Positions 35,256 to 44,480 of a stretch of DNA of 64,000 bases are shown here, piece after piece (the first letter of the stretch is position 1; each line of letters opens with the position of its first letter). Below the pieces are notes generated by a model that did not search any database, had not been told where the DNA came from, and saw only the letters and a program-made list of their open reading frames with translations. A program made the translations under genes and the position numbers. The DNA is from Agrobacterium vitis (GTDB taxonomy: Bacteria; Pseudomonadota; Alphaproteobacteria; Rhizobiales; Rhizobiaceae). The stretch lies in NCBI RefSeq assembly GCF_014926405.1, contig NZ_JACXXJ020000005.1:935001-999000 (forward strand), in the 5' to 3' direction.

Positions 35256-36368
35256 ATGCCTTGGAGTAATCAGAACGGCGGCGGCCCCTGGGGCGGCGGC
35301 GGTGGTAATAATAACAATGGAGGACCGTGGGGGCAGGGACCGAACCGGCCTCGCGGCAATGGCGGTGGCGGCGGTGGCAAGCAGCCGCCGGATCTGGAAG
35401 ACATTATCAAGCGCGGGCAGGATCAGTTCAAGAACCTGGTTCCCGGTGGTCTGGGCGGAGGCATGGGCCTGATCGTCGTGCTGGCTGTGGCCGGTCTCTG
35501 GTTGACCCAGGCGGTCTATACCGTGCAGCCGGATGAGCGCGGCGTGGAAATGCGCTTCGGCAAGCCGAAGGACGAAATTTCCGCCCCCGGTCTGCATTTC
35601 CATCTCTGGCCGTTTGAAACGGTGGAGAAGGTCAAGGTGACCGAGCAGCAACAGAATATCGGTGCCAAGGTGGCCTCCAATTCCACGGCTGGCCTGATGC
35701 TGACCGGCGACCAGAATATCGTCAACGTGCAGTTTTCCGTGTTGTACACGGTCAGCGATCCGAAGGCCTATCTGTTCAATCTCGAAAGCCCGCCGCAGAC
35801 TTTGCAGCAGGTGGCGGAGAGCGCCATGCGCGAAGTCGTCGGACGTCGCCCGGCCCAGGAAATTTTCCGTGATGCCCGTCAGTCTATCTCTGTGGACGTG
35901 CGCAACATCATCCAGGGCACGATGGACAACTACGGGTCCGGCATTTCCATCAATTCTGTGGCTATCGAGGATGCGGCGCCGCCGCGCGAAGTCGCTGATG
36001 CATTCGATGAAGTGCAGCGTGCCGAGCAGGACGAAGACCGGTTCGTCGAGGAAGCCAACCAATATTCCAACCAGAAGCTTGGTCAGGCCCGTGGTCAGTC
36101 CGCGCAGATGCGGGAAGAGGCTGCTGCCTACAAGGATCGCGTCGTGAAGGAAGCCGAGGGTGAGGCACAGCGCTTCATCTCGATCTACGACCAGTATACC
36201 AAGGCGCCGGACGTGACCCGTACGCGGCTTTACATTGAAACCATGGAGCAGGTTCTGAAGAAATCCAACAAGGTGATCGTCGATGAGCAGGGCCAGGGTG
36301 TCGTTCCCTATCTGCCGTTGAACGAAATCGGCCGCATGGGCAGCCAGCCAGCACAGGGAGGCAAGTAA
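35256..36368 (+). CDS. hflK: HflK subunit of the FtsH-modulating complex
   Basis: Membrane SPFH/prohibitin-family protein that, with HflC, forms a cage around the FtsH protease. A Gly/Asn-rich cytoplasmic N terminus of about 60 residues precedes the membrane segment (about 68-90) and the SPFH domain starting YTVQPDERGVEMRFGKP. A charged coiled coil (about 265-330) follows. AAGAGG before the ATG at 35256 decides the start over upstream ATGs. hflC starts two bases after its stop. Confidence 0.95.
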   Translation: MPWSNQNGGGPWGGGGGNNNNGGPWGQGPNRPRGNGGGGGGKQPPDLEDIIKRGQDQFKNLVPGGLGGGMGLIVVLAVAGLWLTQAVYTVQPDERGVEMRFGKPKDEISAPGLHFHLWPFETVEKVKVTEQQQNIGAKVASNSTAGLMLTGDQNIVNVQFSVLYTVSDPKAYLFNLESPPQTLQQVAESAMREVVGRRPAQEIFRDARQSISVDVRNIIQGTMDNYGSGISINSVAIEDAAPPREVADAFDEVQRAEQDEDRFVEEANQYSNQKLGQARGQSAQMREEAAAYKDRVVKEAEGEAQRFISIYDQYTKAPDVTRTRLYIETMEQVLKKSNKVIVDEQGQGVVPYLPLNEIGRMGSQPAQGGK

Positions 36369-36369
36369 G

Positions 36370-37287
36370 ATGACCAATCGTCTTCCTGCCGTGCTGATCG
36401 GCTTAGCCATCGTTCTGCTGCTGGTCTATTCGTCGGTTTTCGTCATCAACCAGCGCCAGCAGGCCGTCGTCGTGCGCTTCGGCCAGATCAAGGCGGTCTA
36501 TAGCGAGCCTGGCCTTTACTTCAAAATGCCCTTCGCCTTTGCCGGCGCCGACAAGGTGCAGATCATTTCCGATCAGTCTCTGCGGTTTGATCTCGACAAT
36601 ATCCGTGTCCAGGTTTCCGGCGGCAAGTTCTATGAGGTCGATGCCTTCCTGATCTACAAGATCACCGATGCCCGCCGCTTTATCGGGATCGTTTCCGGTG
36701 GTGACCGCGATCTGGCGGAAGCGCGGCTTCGCACCCGTCTCGATGCATCCTTGCGTCGGGTCTACGGTTTGCGCGGCTTCGAGGCTGCCCTGTCGGATGC
36801 CCGTTCGCAGATGATGCAGGAGGTTGCCGACGATCTGAAATCGGATGCGGAAAACCTTGGTATCACCATTGAGGACGTGCGCATTCGCCGCACCGACTTG
36901 ACCCAGGAGATTTCGCAACAGACCTATGCCCGGATGCGCTCCGAGCGTCTGGCCGAAGCCGAACTGATCCGGGCGCGTGGTAATGAAGAGGGCCAGCGTC
37001 GCCGGGCCATCGCCGACCGTCAGGTTGTCGAGTTGCAGGCCGATGCGCAGCGCGATTCGGAAATCCTGCGCGGTCAGGGTGATGCTGAACGCAACCGGGT
37101 GTTCGCCGATGCCTATCAGCGCGATCCGTCCTTCTTCGAATTCTACCGTTCGATGGCAGCCTATGAGGCATCGCTCGGCACGACCGGGACGTCCATGGTG
37201 CTGTCGCCGAATTCGGAATTCTTCAAGTTCTTCCGTTCGCAGGCTGGAACTGGGGCGGCAACGCCCACAGCACCTGCCGCCAACTGA
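36370..37287 (+). CDS. hflC: HflC subunit of the FtsH-modulating complex
   Basis: Partner of HflK, 305 residues. An N-terminal membrane segment (about 7-25) is followed by the SPFH domain NQRQQAVVVRFGQIKAVY and the long coiled coil with LTQEISQQTYARMRSERLAE. A short Ala/Pro-rich end is cytoplasmic or periplasmic tail. It is coupled to hflK. A terminator follows, so the degP gene downstream has a separate promoter despite its functional link in membrane-protein quality control. Confidence 0.95.
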   Translation: MTNRLPAVLIGLAIVLLLVYSSVFVINQRQQAVVVRFGQIKAVYSEPGLYFKMPFAFAGADKVQIISDQSLRFDLDNIRVQVSGGKFYEVDAFLIYKITDARRFIGIVSGGDRDLAEARLRTRLDASLRRVYGLRGFEAALSDARSQMMQEVADDLKSDAENLGITIEDVRIRRTDLTQEISQQTYARMRSERLAEAELIRARGNEEGQRRRAIADRQVVELQADAQRDSEILRGQGDAERNRVFADAYQRDPSFFEFYRSMAAYEASLGTTGTSMVLSPNSEFFKFFRSQAGTGAATPTAPAAN

Positions 37288-37306
37288 TAGACACATCTTT
37301 AAAGTC

Positions 37307-37337
37307 AAAAGGGGCCGGGTCATTCCGGCCCCTTTTT
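37307..37337 (+). terminator. Rho-independent terminator after hflC
   Basis: AAAAGGGGCCGG-GTCATT-CCGGCCCCTTTTT, 20 bases after the hflC stop. A partial copy, GGCCGGCCCCTTTT, follows at once. Confidence 0.92.
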
Positions 37338-37538
37338 CTATGGGCCGGCCCCTTTTCTATGGGTATGTCATTTGCAAATATCTCAACCGCCTGATGTAGT
37401 TGAGATCGCCGAATTCTTCGAAACGACGATGCCTCAGCATTTGGGGGGGGCGGGTATAAACGGTACTCCGCGCCATGACGCCGCCCTATACTCAAGATAG
37501 CGTGAACAAACCCGGCAAGGCGGTTTCGGTTTGTAACC

Positions 37539-39158
37539 ATGCGTCCTATGATCGGTCGGATGCGAGCAGGAATGAAACTCACGATGAGGAAGCTTATGAT
37601 CAAGTGTTGCGGACCGGCCACCCGCCTTCTGACCTCTCTTGTTGTCGGGGGCATGGTCAGCTTTGGGCCTGCGGCCACGAGCACGGCTGCCTTCGGCCAG
37701 GTCAAGACCGCAGCCCCGGTTCCCCCGCCGCCGCCAGCCTCTGGCGCGTCCGCAACGCCTGGACCCGCGCAGGGTGGCCCCGCACCCGTGGCTGATCTCG
37801 CCGAGGGACTTCTCGGTGCGGTGGTCAACATCGCGACGTCGCAGAATGTGGATGATGACGATGCAGCGCCGCTGCCACAGGTGCCGAAAGGGTCGCCCTT
37901 TGAGGATCTGTTTGAAGATTTCTACAAGAATCGCGAGGGCAAGGGCAGCAACCATAAGGTCAATTCGCTCGGCTCCGGCTTTGTTATCGATCCCGCTGGT
38001 TACATCGTCACCAACAACCATGTCATCGAGAATGCCGATGACATCGAAGTGATTTTCTCCGACGGTTCGAAATTGCAGGCCAAGCTGATCGGCACCGACA
38101 CCAAGACCGATCTTTCGCTATTGAAGGTTGAACCGACGGAACCGCTGACAGCGGTAAAATTCGGCGATTCGAAAGTGATGCGGATCGGCGATTGGGTGAT
38201 GGCGATCGGCAATCCCTTTGGGCTCGGCGGTTCGGTAACGCTCGGCATCGTTTCGGCCCGGGGCCGAAATATCAATGCCGGACCCTATGACAATTTCATT
38301 CAGACCGATGCGGCGATCAACAAGGGCAATTCCGGCGGCCCACTGTTCAACATGCGTGGTGAAGTAATCGGCATCAATACGGCGATCATTTCGCCCAGCG
38401 GCGGTTCCATCGGTATTGGCTTTGCCGTGCCGTCGGAACTGGCCGAAAATGTCATCAAGCAGCTCCGCGACTTTGGTGAAACGCGGCGCGGCTGGCTGGG
38501 CGTGCGCATTCAGCCGGTACCGGATGATCTCGCCAAGTCGGCAGGCCTTAAAGTGGGCCGAGGTGCGCTGGTCAGCAGCATTATTGAAGACGGTCCGGTG
38601 GCCAAGGGGCCGCTTAAAACCGGAGACGTGATTATTTCCTTCGGCGGCAAGGATATTGCCGAAAGCCGCGATCTGGTTCGCACGGTGGCCGAAAGCCCGA
38701 TCAATCAGGATATCGATGTCGTGGTGTTTCGTGACGGCAAGCGGGAAACACTGAAAGTGAAGCTGGCGCAATTGCCTGACGACAAGGCGACGGAAGCCAA
38801 GGACAGCGAACAGGCCGATCCGAAGGCCAGCGACAGCGAGGACACGGATGAAGCGGCCAGCGGCATGGTGCTTGGCATGAGTGTCGAGGCGCTGGACGAT
38901 GAGAAGCGGGCCGCCAATTCGATTGCCAAGAGCGTCGAGGGCTTGCTGATAACAGATGTGCAGCAGGGCTCCGCCGCTGACCAGAAGGGCTTGAAAACCG
39001 GTGAAGTGATCGTGGAAGTGGCGCAGGAATTCGTCGCCACGCCAGAAGCCTTGGCAGAGAAAATCGACAAGCTGAAATCCGATGGTCGTCGTGCCATTCA
39101 CCTGATGGTGGCAACCCCGCAGGGCGACCTGCGTTTCGTGGCCGTGCCGCTGGAATAG
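37539..39158 (+). CDS. degP: Do-like periplasmic serine protease
   Basis: HtrA-family protease/chaperone of the periplasm, 539 residues. A signal sequence runs over about residues 16-50, then a Pro/Ala-rich linker. The trypsin-like domain has its triad in TNNHVIENAD (His about 161), DTKTDLSLL (Asp about 191) and KGNSGGPLFN (Ser about 265). Two PDZ domains (about 290-385 and 445-535) are joined by an acidic linker rich in Asp, Ser and Glu. In-frame ATGs at 37560, 37572 and 37584 make the exact start uncertain. The order hflK-hflC-degP is widely conserved. Confidence 0.93.
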   Translation: MRPMIGRMRAGMKLTMRKLMIKCCGPATRLLTSLVVGGMVSFGPAATSTAAFGQVKTAAPVPPPPPASGASATPGPAQGGPAPVADLAEGLLGAVVNIATSQNVDDDDAAPLPQVPKGSPFEDLFEDFYKNREGKGSNHKVNSLGSGFVIDPAGYIVTNNHVIENADDIEVIFSDGSKLQAKLIGTDTKTDLSLLKVEPTEPLTAVKFGDSKVMRIGDWVMAIGNPFGLGGSVTLGIVSARGRNINAGPYDNFIQTDAAINKGNSGGPLFNMRGEVIGINTAIISPSGGSIGIGFAVPSELAENVIKQLRDFGETRRGWLGVRIQPVPDDLAKSAGLKVGRGALVSSIIEDGPVAKGPLKTGDVIISFGGKDIAESRDLVRTVAESPINQDIDVVVFRDGKRETLKVKLAQLPDDKATEAKDSEQADPKASDSEDTDEAASGMVLGMSVEALDDEKRAANSIAKSVEGLLITDVQQGSAADQKGLKTGEVIVEVAQEFVATPEALAEKIDKLKSDGRRAIHLMVATPQGDLRFVAVPLE

Positions 39159-39220
39159 AGTATTTTTGAGAGTCGATTCAGCGGTCTATGGCGGCGGGTT
39201 CAGAGTTTGAATCCGCAGCT

Positions 39221-39787
39221 TCAAGTGATTTGTTGGGACGCCCAAAGCTGTTTTGTTATCCGGTAAAGCACATGTGGTTTCAGGTGCGGATGGGTGTCGG
39301 GGACGCGCGGGTGGTCGAAATCGCCGTTCAGGTCACGGATCATGCCGAGCCTCTGCATGACGGCGGTGGAGCGGTGGTTGGTGGCGACCGCAAAGGAAAC
39401 GATTTCGTTCAAGCCTTTGGCTTTGAAACCGTAACCGAGAAGACCGCGTGCCGCTTCCGTGGCATAGCCATGGCCCCAGAAGCGGGTGGCGAGTCGCCAT
39501 CCGATTTCTATTGTGCCTTCCGTCAGAATGTCCGGCATCATCGCGTCCGACAATCCGCAAAAGCCGATGGGCTCTTCGGTTTCCTTCAGTTCGACCGCAT
39601 AGAAGCACAGGCCGGTCTCATCGATCAGCCTGTTGACGCGGTCCATCATCAGGTCCGCTTCTTCATAGGTGCGGCGAAAGGGGAAGAACTGCATGACTTT
39701 CGGGTCGGCGTTGATTTCCCGAAATAGATTGCGGTCGCTATCCTTCCATCGGCGCAATAGCAGCCGGTCGGTTTCGAGAATAATCAT
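39221..39787 (-). CDS. GNAT family N-acetyltransferase (RimJ/RimL type)
   Basis: A 188-residue acyltransferase of the Acetyltransf_3 group. It opens MIILETDRLLLRRWKDSD, has the acetyl-CoA binding region GWRLATRFWGHGYATEAARG (about 97-116), and later IVSFAVATNHRSTAVMQRLG. Relatives acetylate protein N termini or small amines. The substrate cannot be told. It is ten bases downstream of serB on the same strand and likely co-transcribed with it. Confidence 0.88.
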   Translation of the reverse strand: MIILETDRLLLRRWKDSDRNLFREINADPKVMQFFPFRRTYEEADLMMDRVNRLIDETGLCFYAVELKETEEPIGFCGLSDAMMPDILTEGTIEIGWRLATRFWGHGYATEAARGLLGYGFKAKGLNEIVSFAVATNHRSTAVMQRLGMIRDLNGDFDHPRVPDTHPHLKPHVLYRITKQLWASQQIT

Positions 39788-39796
39788 CGGCTCAAC

Positions 39797-40687
39797 TCAT
39801 GGAGTCATGAAATCGGTCTTGCGGTAGCCCTGAAGATAAAGCAATGCCGTCAAATCACCATGGTCAATGCGAATTTTCGCCTGAGCCGCGACTGTGGGCT
39901 TGGCATGCAGCGCTACGCCCGAGCCGGCGACACCGAGCATGCCAAGATCATTGGCGCCGTCGCCGACGGCTATCGCATCTTCTGGTGAAATCCCGAGACG
40001 ACTGACAATGTCCTGCAACGCATCCACCTTGGCTTGCTTGCCGAGGATTGGTTCAGCCACTTCGCCGGTCAGCAGGCCATCCTGTTCCAGCAGGATATTG
40101 GCGCGATTTTCGTCAAAGCCCAGGGTGGCTGCAATTTTCGAGGTGAAGACGGTAAACCCGCCGGAGACCAGCGCGGTATAATAGCCCTTGGCCTTCATGG
40201 TGGCGATCAGTTCCAGCCCGCCGGGGGTGAGTGTGATCCGCTTGGCGATCACTTCGTCCACGACGGTGATGGGCAGGCCTTTCAGGAGAGCGACACGCTC
40301 GCGCAGCGCCGGTTCGAAGGCGATTTCGCCATTCATGGCGCGGGCGGTGATCTGCGAGACCTGGTCTTTCAAACCGACTTCGGCGGCCAGTTCATCAATG
40401 CATTCCTGGCCGATCATGGTCGAATCCATATCGGCAATCAGGAAGGCCTTGCGGCGTGTGTCGGCCTGTTGAATGGCGAGATCAATGGGTTGACCTTCTA
40501 TCACCTTGCGTAAAGTCTGTTCCGTAACGTCAAGATCGCTGCCATCCTTCAGCGCGATATCGCAGGCTACACCATCCGCCAGCCAATAGAGGCCAGAGGC
40601 TGAAACCGAGGCTGCGGCTTGCTCGGCAAGGGCTGGGGTCAGAACAGGATTTGACGGATTGGCAATAAGCGTGGCAACGAAAGCCAT
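39797..40687 (-). CDS. serB: Phosphoserine phosphatase
   Basis: Final step of serine synthesis, a HAD-family enzyme of 296 residues. An N-terminal ACT-like regulatory region (about 1-75) leads to the catalytic DMDSTMIGQECIDELA, with the nucleophile Asp. LVSGGFTVFTSKIA and the Mg-binding VGDGANDLGMLGVAGSG follow. The frame is open 42 codons upstream, but the ATG at 40687 matches relatives. That start codon shares its CATG with the divergent miaA start. Confidence 0.94.
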   Translation of the reverse strand: MAFVATLIANPSNPVLTPALAEQAAASVSASGLYWLADGVACDIALKDGSDLDVTEQTLRKVIEGQPIDLAIQQADTRRKAFLIADMDSTMIGQECIDELAAEVGLKDQVSQITARAMNGEIAFEPALRERVALLKGLPITVVDEVIAKRITLTPGGLELIATMKAKGYYTALVSGGFTVFTSKIAATLGFDENRANILLEQDGLLTGEVAEPILGKQAKVDALQDIVSRLGISPEDAIAVGDGANDLGMLGVAGSGVALHAKPTVAAQAKIRIDHGDLTALLYLQGYRKTDFMTP

Positions 40688-41600
40688 GATGAACAACCTT
40701 GATGACAATTTTGATGCCATCCTGATAACCGGACCGACCGCCAGCGGCAAGTCCGCGTTGGCGCTGAGGCTTGCGGCTGAGGTGGGTGGTGTGGTGATCA
40801 ATGCCGACAGCATGCAGGTCTATGACACGCTGCGTGTGGTGACTGCACGCCCAAGCGAAGAGGATATGCAGGGCGTGCCGCATCGCCTCTACGGCCATGT
40901 TGCGGCGGGTGCTGCCTATTCGACCGGCGACTGGCTGCGCGACGTGACTGTGTTGCTGCAAGATCTGCGGGCGCAAAACCGGTTGCCGGTCATCATTGGC
41001 GGCACGGGGCTGTATTTCAAGGCGCTGACCGGTGGCCTGTCCGACATGCCTGTCATACCCGAGGCCTTGCGTGCGGCCCTGCGCCAGCGTGAAAAATTGG
41101 AAGGAGCGGAAAGTCTGCATAGCGACCTGACTCTGCGTGATCCTGCCGTTGCGGGAAGGCTCGACCCGCGCGACGGCCAGCGGATCATCCGGGCGCTGGA
41201 GGTGCTTGAGGTCACTGGCCAGTCGATTTCCGTCTTTCAAACCCGCTCCGGGCCAATGATCGTTGATCCGAGCCGGGCGAAGAAACTGGTTGTGCTGCCG
41301 GATCGCAAACTGCTGCACGACCGCATCAACCGCCGCTTTGCAATGATGATGGATGAGGGCGCGGTGGAAGAGGTAGAGGCACTGCTGGCGCAGAACATTT
41401 CCCCGGACATGCCCGCCATGAAGGCCATCGGCGTCTCCCAGATCGCCGCCATGCTGCGAGGTGAAATGAGCCGCGCGGACGTCATCGAAAAGGCCTCCGC
41501 CGCCACGCGCCAATATGCCAAGCGCCAGATGACCTGGTTTCGCAATCAGATGGATGAGAGTTGGGAGAGGGTCGATCCTGCTGCCAGCCGTTCAGGCTGA
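40686..41600 (+). CDS. miaA: tRNA dimethylallyltransferase
   Basis: Adds a dimethylallyl group to A37 of tRNAs that read UNN codons. The 304-residue protein has the P-loop ITGPTASGKSAL (about 13-24), NADSMQVYDTLRV (about 45-57), the DTL/GGTGLYFKALTGGLSDMP substrate region, and MKAIGVSQIAAML. The first ATG is at 40686 and a second is adjacent at 40689. A TTG at 40659 would add nine residues inside serB. There is no room for a promoter between miaA and serB, so each promoter must lie inside the other gene. Confidence 0.93.
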   Translation: MMNNLDDNFDAILITGPTASGKSALALRLAAEVGGVVINADSMQVYDTLRVVTARPSEEDMQGVPHRLYGHVAAGAAYSTGDWLRDVTVLLQDLRAQNRLPVIIGGTGLYFKALTGGLSDMPVIPEALRAALRQREKLEGAESLHSDLTLRDPAVAGRLDPRDGQRIIRALEVLEVTGQSISVFQTRSGPMIVDPSRAKKLVVLPDRKLLHDRINRRFAMMMDEGAVEEVEALLAQNISPDMPAMKAIGVSQIAAMLRGEMSRADVIEKASAATRQYAKRQMTWFRNQMDESWERVDPAASRSG

Positions 41601-41684
41601 GGTGACCTGCGGTCACATCCGAATCTTGTTCGGTGTGTTGAACCGTGATTTCATTGTTGCGAAACAATCGATCACGGAGTTCCC

Positions 41685-41942
41685 ATGAACCACTTTCTCG
41701 CCAGAACCCTGTCCGCCCTCAACATCCTGTTTGCTCTGCTGATCATCACCATCGCGGCCGCATCCGGTGCCACGCGTGGCATCTATTATACCGGCGAACT
41801 TTCCATTCCCGGTGCTGTCATCGGTGGCTTGGGCGGCATTCTGGTTGCGGCCCTGGTCTGCGGCACGATTGCCTTCCTGACGCTGATCGAGCGGCATTTG
41901 AGCGTGCTGGCCGATGCGGCGAAGCGGAATGTGGGTGGGTGA
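41685..41942 (+). CDS. Small two-helix membrane protein, 85 residues
   Basis: Two hydrophobic stretches (about residues 8-29 and 42-67) separated by a short polar loop with RGIYYTGELSIPG, and a basic tail ending AAKRNVGG. CGGAG precedes the ATG at 41685. It has no recognised family, though small integral proteins of this form are frequent in rhizobial genomes. It lies 84 bases after miaA and may be read through from it. Confidence 0.65.
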   Translation: MNHFLARTLSALNILFALLIITIAAASGATRGIYYTGELSIPGAVIGGLGGILVAALVCGTIAFLTLIERHLSVLADAAKRNVGG

Positions 41943-41992
41943 GAGTGATGTAGCAGCCGGACCGGTTCTCCCTAGGAACCAAGCGTTCCACA

Positions 41993-42031
41993 AGAGCATC
42001 GTTCTGTTTCCGATTTTCTGTACGATGCTCT
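41993..42031. repeat. AGAGCATC-type inverted repeat
   Basis: AGAGCATCGT and ACGATGCTCT form ten-base arms around a 19-base loop between two convergent genes. Variants occur at 48486-48588, and the GAGCATTTCC form at 7413. It could act as a terminator for either gene. Confidence 0.6.
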
Positions 42032-42092
42032 AAGAGATTGAAGCAGCGCCTGACTCGATATGAATCGGCAGAATAGTTGGAGCAAGCTTCTA

Positions 42093-44174
42093 CTATTCCT
42101 TCACCCCACCCAACGGCTTCTTCAAAATACTTTCCCTTAGCGTCATGCCCGGCTCGCGCCGTGTTGGAACGGCGGGTGAGGGGGCGGCGGCAAACAGGGT
42201 TTGGGCATCCGGTTTGCGCAGGCCCGCATAGGCGCTGGCAGGGCGAAAGCCGGAGGCGGGTTCAGGGCGGGGTGCAGCGGGTGAGGTGCCAAGTTCGGTG
42301 CCGGGCAGCATGTCGGGCCGGTAGGGCTCGATAGGCGGGCTGGGCAGGATCGGGCGCGGTGCTTCTGGAGGCTCGGCGGTCGGGGCGCGGAATGGTTCGG
42401 CGAGTGGGGTGGTGATGGTCGGCTCAGGATTGGGCGCGGGCGGCCTGTACGCTTCCGGCTCCGGTACGCGATAGCTCTGTTGGAAGCCCGAAATGTCCGG
42501 TTCTGCGCTGGCGCGCATCCGCGAGATGACTTCGCTGAGATCTATATTATCTGGCATGTCTTCGGAGGGTGCCAGTGTGCTGCCGCTGGCTTTGGGGAGG
42601 TGGCGTTGGTCCACCCGGTCAAACCGCATGCGCATCGGCACGGCAATCGCTTCGCCAAAGGCAATCGCCTCGCCATTGCCAATCGAGGAAATGAAGCTTG
42701 TGGCGGAGATCGAGCTGTCGGGCAAGGCCTTGCGAATGATGGCCTGGTCGCTGTCGTTGGAAAGCCGCATGGCAAACACAGTGGAGCATTGCGACAGGAT
42801 GGTTTGGTCGAGCTCACCCGGTCGCTGGGTGATGATGCCGAGCGAGACGCCGTATTTGCGGCCTTCCTTGGCAATCCGCGCAATGGCCTGCCGGGTCGGG
42901 AAAAAACCAAGGCTGGGGTCTGCCGGCACATAACGATGCGCTTCTTCGCAAACCACCAGCATATGGATCGCGCCATTCGACCAGAGCGCCAGCTCAAAGG
43001 CCATGCGGCAGAGGACCGACGCAACGGAATTGACGATCTCCGATGGGATGCCAGCCAGTTGGAACGTGGAAATCGGCTTACCATGGCCCGGCACGCGAAA
43101 GATATGCGCGACGGTTTCCATGATCGTATCGCTGATCGTGTTGCTGGAGAACATGAAGCGATAGCGCGGGTCGTTGACCGCCGACATGATCCGCATTTTC
43201 AGCGAACGCAGGGCGGGCTTTTCGTCGCGGCCCTCCAGCCTGCCGATCCGCTCGTCAATGGCGGCCAGCAGGTCCGACAATCGGTAGGGGACAGGTGTAT
43301 CGGCAGTAAAGCCAGCTCGCTCGCTGCGGCGCGTCAGGCCAGCTTCGGCGCCCTTAAACGCACGTTTGGCCTCCGGGATCAGATCGCGCAAGACGTCCAG
43401 TTCTTCGACGACGGCGGGTCTGCCTCGATAGAGCACTTCGGTCAGTTCATCGAGACGCATCAGCCAGAAGGGCAGGTCCAGCGTGTCGGTGTCGATCACC
43501 ACGGCCTGGCTGCCAAAGGCTGCGGCAAATTCATTATGGGGATCGAGGATCAATACCCGCAGCTTGGGGTCGGCGGCTATTGCCTTATGCAGCAACAAGG
43601 ACACGGCGGTGGATTTTCCAACGCCGGTGGAGCCGACCACGGCGAAATGCTTGGAGAGCATGGAAGGGATATGGATCGTGGCGTCGATGGAATCGTCCTG
43701 GCTCAAACGTCCGATCTTGCAGCTGCCGCCTTCTTTTGAATCATAGATCCGTTTCAGGTCGGCGACGCGGATGCGGTGGGCAACGGCGCCGAGATAGGGA
43801 TATTGCGTAATGCCTGAGGTAAAAACTTCGCGGCCATCCGGCCCCCGGCTGACCTCGCCCATCAGTTCGACATCGACGATGAAGCCGTTATCTTTATCTT
43901 CGCTCCACAGGCCAGTTTCGGTGCGCATGGCATAGACCAGCGCGACGACACGGTTTTCCCCGACGGTAATGGAAATCAGCCGCCCGACAGACCACAGCGA
44001 CGTCAGGTCGGTGCCGCCTTCCTGGGCGGTGGCGGCAATCGTGGCGCGTGCGCCATTGCAGGCAACGACACGGCCCAGAAAACGATTGCCAGGTGTCATC
44101 TGGTCACGGCGATCCTGTCCGGCGGATGCGCTGGAAAGGGAGGAGCCTGAAGGTGGAAGATCAGGGTTTTGCAA
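42093..44174 (-). CDS. HerA-like ATPase/helicase (DUF87)
   Basis: A 693-residue FtsK/HerA-superfamily ATPase. The N-terminal HAS-barrel domain (about 28-145) is followed by the ATPase core with Walker A GSTGVGKST (181-189) and Walker B VVCEEAHRYVPADP. The arginine-finger region is GIITQRPGELDQTILSQC. The last 150 residues are Pro/Glu/Ala-rich and probably disordered. HerA usually works with the NurA nuclease in end resection or with defence partners, and none is adjacent. The start is uncertain: TTG at 44174 or ATG at 44099 (MTPGNRFLG). Confidence 0.82.
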   Translation of the reverse strand: MQNPDLPPSGSSLSSASAGQDRRDQMTPGNRFLGRVVACNGARATIAATAQEGGTDLTSLWSVGRLISITVGENRVVALVYAMRTETGLWSEDKDNGFIVDVELMGEVSRGPDGREVFTSGITQYPYLGAVAHRIRVADLKRIYDSKEGGSCKIGRLSQDDSIDATIHIPSMLSKHFAVVGSTGVGKSTAVSLLLHKAIAADPKLRVLILDPHNEFAAAFGSQAVVIDTDTLDLPFWLMRLDELTEVLYRGRPAVVEELDVLRDLIPEAKRAFKGAEAGLTRRSERAGFTADTPVPYRLSDLLAAIDERIGRLEGRDEKPALRSLKMRIMSAVNDPRYRFMFSSNTISDTIMETVAHIFRVPGHGKPISTFQLAGIPSEIVNSVASVLCRMAFELALWSNGAIHMLVVCEEAHRYVPADPSLGFFPTRQAIARIAKEGRKYGVSLGIITQRPGELDQTILSQCSTVFAMRLSNDSDQAIIRKALPDSSISATSFISSIGNGEAIAFGEAIAVPMRMRFDRVDQRHLPKASGSTLAPSEDMPDNIDLSEVISRMRASAEPDISGFQQSYRVPEPEAYRPPAPNPEPTITTPLAEPFRAPTAEPPEAPRPILPSPPIEPYRPDMLPGTELGTSPAAPRPEPASGFRPASAYAGLRKPDAQTLFAAAPSPAVPTRREPGMTLRESILKKPLGGVKE

Positions 44175-44329
44175 AAGGCGCTCATCTGTGATGGACCGGG
44201 GTCCGGCGAGGAACCGGCAGGCGATGGTAGCCGCCTGCTGTTAAGATCCGGTATATCATCTTGACGGCAACACCGGCGCAGATGCTTCGAAAATGTGCGC
44301 CTCCTGCCGCATTTGCAGGCTTTTTGCCG

Positions 44330-44358
44330 TTGACGCTTGCGGTCAGACTGGCTATCAC
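44330..44358 (+). promoter_or_regulatory. Probable ilvIH promoter
   Basis: TTGACG, 17-base spacer, TATCAC. Expected transcription start is about 44364-44366, which coincides with the ATG of the leader ORF and implies a leaderless leader peptide. Confidence 0.65.
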
Positions 44359-44365
44359 TTTGCCC

Positions 44366-44422
44366 ATGATCAATTTTAACATTCTTCTCGTGGTGGGTAC
44401 GCGCATGGGCATGACGGTGTGA
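44366..44422 (+). CDS. Leader peptide of the ilvIH operon
   Basis: An 18-codon ORF encoding MINFNILLVVGTRMGMTV, with Ile-Leu-Leu-Val-Val as a run of branched-chain control codons. Directly after the run, GCGCATGGG (44401-44409) can pair with CCCATGCGC (44440-44448). AGCCT (44435-44439) can instead pair with AGGCT (44456-44460) of the terminator stem. Ribosome stalling at Ile/Leu/Val would block the first pairing, free the second and prevent termination, the classic attenuation design. No ribosome site precedes it, in keeping with a leaderless message. The function is inferred from sequence. Confidence 0.78.
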   Translation: MINFNILLVVGTRMGMTV

Positions 44423-44455
44423 CCGTCAGGCAATAGCCTCCCATGCGCGACAGAC

Positions 44456-44480
44456 AGGCTCCTTCCAGGGGCCTTTTTTT
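44456..44480 (+). terminator. ilvIH attenuator terminator
   Basis: AGGCTCC-TTCCA-GGGGCCT (one G-T pair) followed by seven T, 50 bases before ilvI. Its left arm overlaps the competing antiterminator pairing described for the leader. Confidence 0.85.
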
